A program made the translations under genes and the position numbers. The notes below the pieces were generated by a model. That model ran no database searches. It saw only the letters and a list, made by a program, of their open reading frames with translations, and was not told where the DNA came from. A DNA stretch of 5,206 bases, taken from the NCBI GenBank assembly GCA_014379275.1, contig JACMMA010000682.1:1-5206 (forward strand), written 5' to 3'. Positions 5,084-5,206 of this stretch are shown here, piece after piece. How positions within the stretch are numbered: position 1 is the stretch's first letter; the number at the start of each line of letters is the position of its first letter. The stretch is from Armatimonadota bacterium (GTDB taxonomy: Bacteria; Armatimonadota; Armatimonadia; Armatimonadales; Armatimonadaceae).

Positions 5084-5151
5084 ACGGGGCCAACGCTTCG
5101 TTGGATCGGTTTCACCTGCGGTGCTACGTCACTCGCTACACCTGACCCCGT
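5084..5151. repeat. Branched inverted-repeat structure downstream of the kinase gene
   Basis: ACGGGG (5084-5089) pairs with CCCCGT (5146-5151) as an outer stem. Inside it CCAACG-CTT-CGTTGG (5090-5104) is a perfect 6-bp hairpin. CACC-TGC-GGTG (5113-5123) is another possible hairpin, in competition with GGTG/CACC (5120-5123 with 5139-5142). This could be the folded 3' end of the operon mRNA or a dispersed repeat. The pairing is seen directly; function is unknown. Confidence 0.35.
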
Positions 5152-5173
5152 GTTGTTTTCCCGCGATTGGGGT

Positions 5174-5206
5174 TGTTCCCGCTCTCGCGGAGCGAAAGCG
5201 GGAACA
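5174..5206. terminator. Terminator-like hairpin at the window edge
   Basis: TGTTCCCGCT (5174-5183) and AGCGGGAACA (5197-5206) form a perfect 10-bp stem, with a further inner TCGC-GGA-GCGA hairpin. The window ends at the last paired base, so the stem may be longer and any T-run is out of view. It could end the plus-strand operon or a convergent minus-strand gene beyond the edge. Confidence 0.4.

Larger units (their letters stand above)
5016..5206. other. Non-coding tail with inverted repeats, no gene seen
   Basis: No open frame here has coding features. The stretch holds a T-rich segment (5047-5074) without a clear preceding stem, a branched palindromic region (5084-5151) and a hairpin at the window edge. 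AATCGCGG at 5039-5046 and CCGCGATT at 5161-5168 are an 8-bp inverted pair that encloses the branched region. They could be ends of a small repeat of about 130 bp, similar in size to the element at 2993-3119 but unrelated in sequence. Confidence 0.4.

Overview
The window looks like a piece of a GC-rich bacterial chromosome, most probably from Armatimonadota. The main clue is a pair of prepilin-like proteins whose N-terminal phrase (FPVFAQAR[E/D]KARQT.CLSN.KQ.GLA..QY..DYD) and C-terminal H-X9-DG motif are typical of the large pseudopilin-like families of that phylum; related families occur in Planctomycetota, so the phylum call is an inference.

Left part (1-2000, minus strand). Two tandem prepilin-type genes are read leftwards: an intact one (590-1687) and, after it, a paralogue cut by the window edge (1-236). 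The intact gene is followed by a strong hairpin (544-580). Each gene has its own long upstream region, and these two regions (237-524 and 1688-2000) are diverged copies of each other. Both carry an array of TTAACA-like half-sites spaced exactly 11 bp apart, which resembles a PhoB/PhoP (Pho box) array, then a plausible -10 hexamer. A leader of about 200 nt follows, containing conserved stem-loops and a GGAACGTTCC palindrome. So the whole unit of promoter, structured leader and gene was duplicated. Phosphate-responsive control of these surface or secretion proteins is the simplest hypothesis.

Right part (2038-5015, plus strand). Diverging from the prepilin pair is a three-gene cluster: a von Willebrand factor A protein with an intact MIDAS (2082-2975), a PP2C-type phosphatase (3121-3894) and a Ser/Thr-kinase-like protein with an HGDLQHGN catalytic loop (3966-5015). 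This is the vWA-phosphatase-kinase module described by comparative genomics as the TerY-P-type phosphorylation triad. The kinase and phosphatase would set opposing phosphorylation states on a common target, and the vWA protein would act as a metal-dependent scaffold or target. No ter core genes are visible here.

Between the vWA and phosphatase genes sits a 127-bp palindromic element (2993-3119) with perfect 41-bp inverted repeats. It ends one base before the phosphatase start codon and so covers its ribosome-binding region. A 49-codon frame crosses the element, overlapping the vWA stop (TGATG) and the phosphatase start (ATGA), so translational coupling may be kept through the insertion.

The last 190 bases (5016-5206) hold no gene that can be supported, only inverted repeats, including a terminator-like hairpin reaching the window edge.
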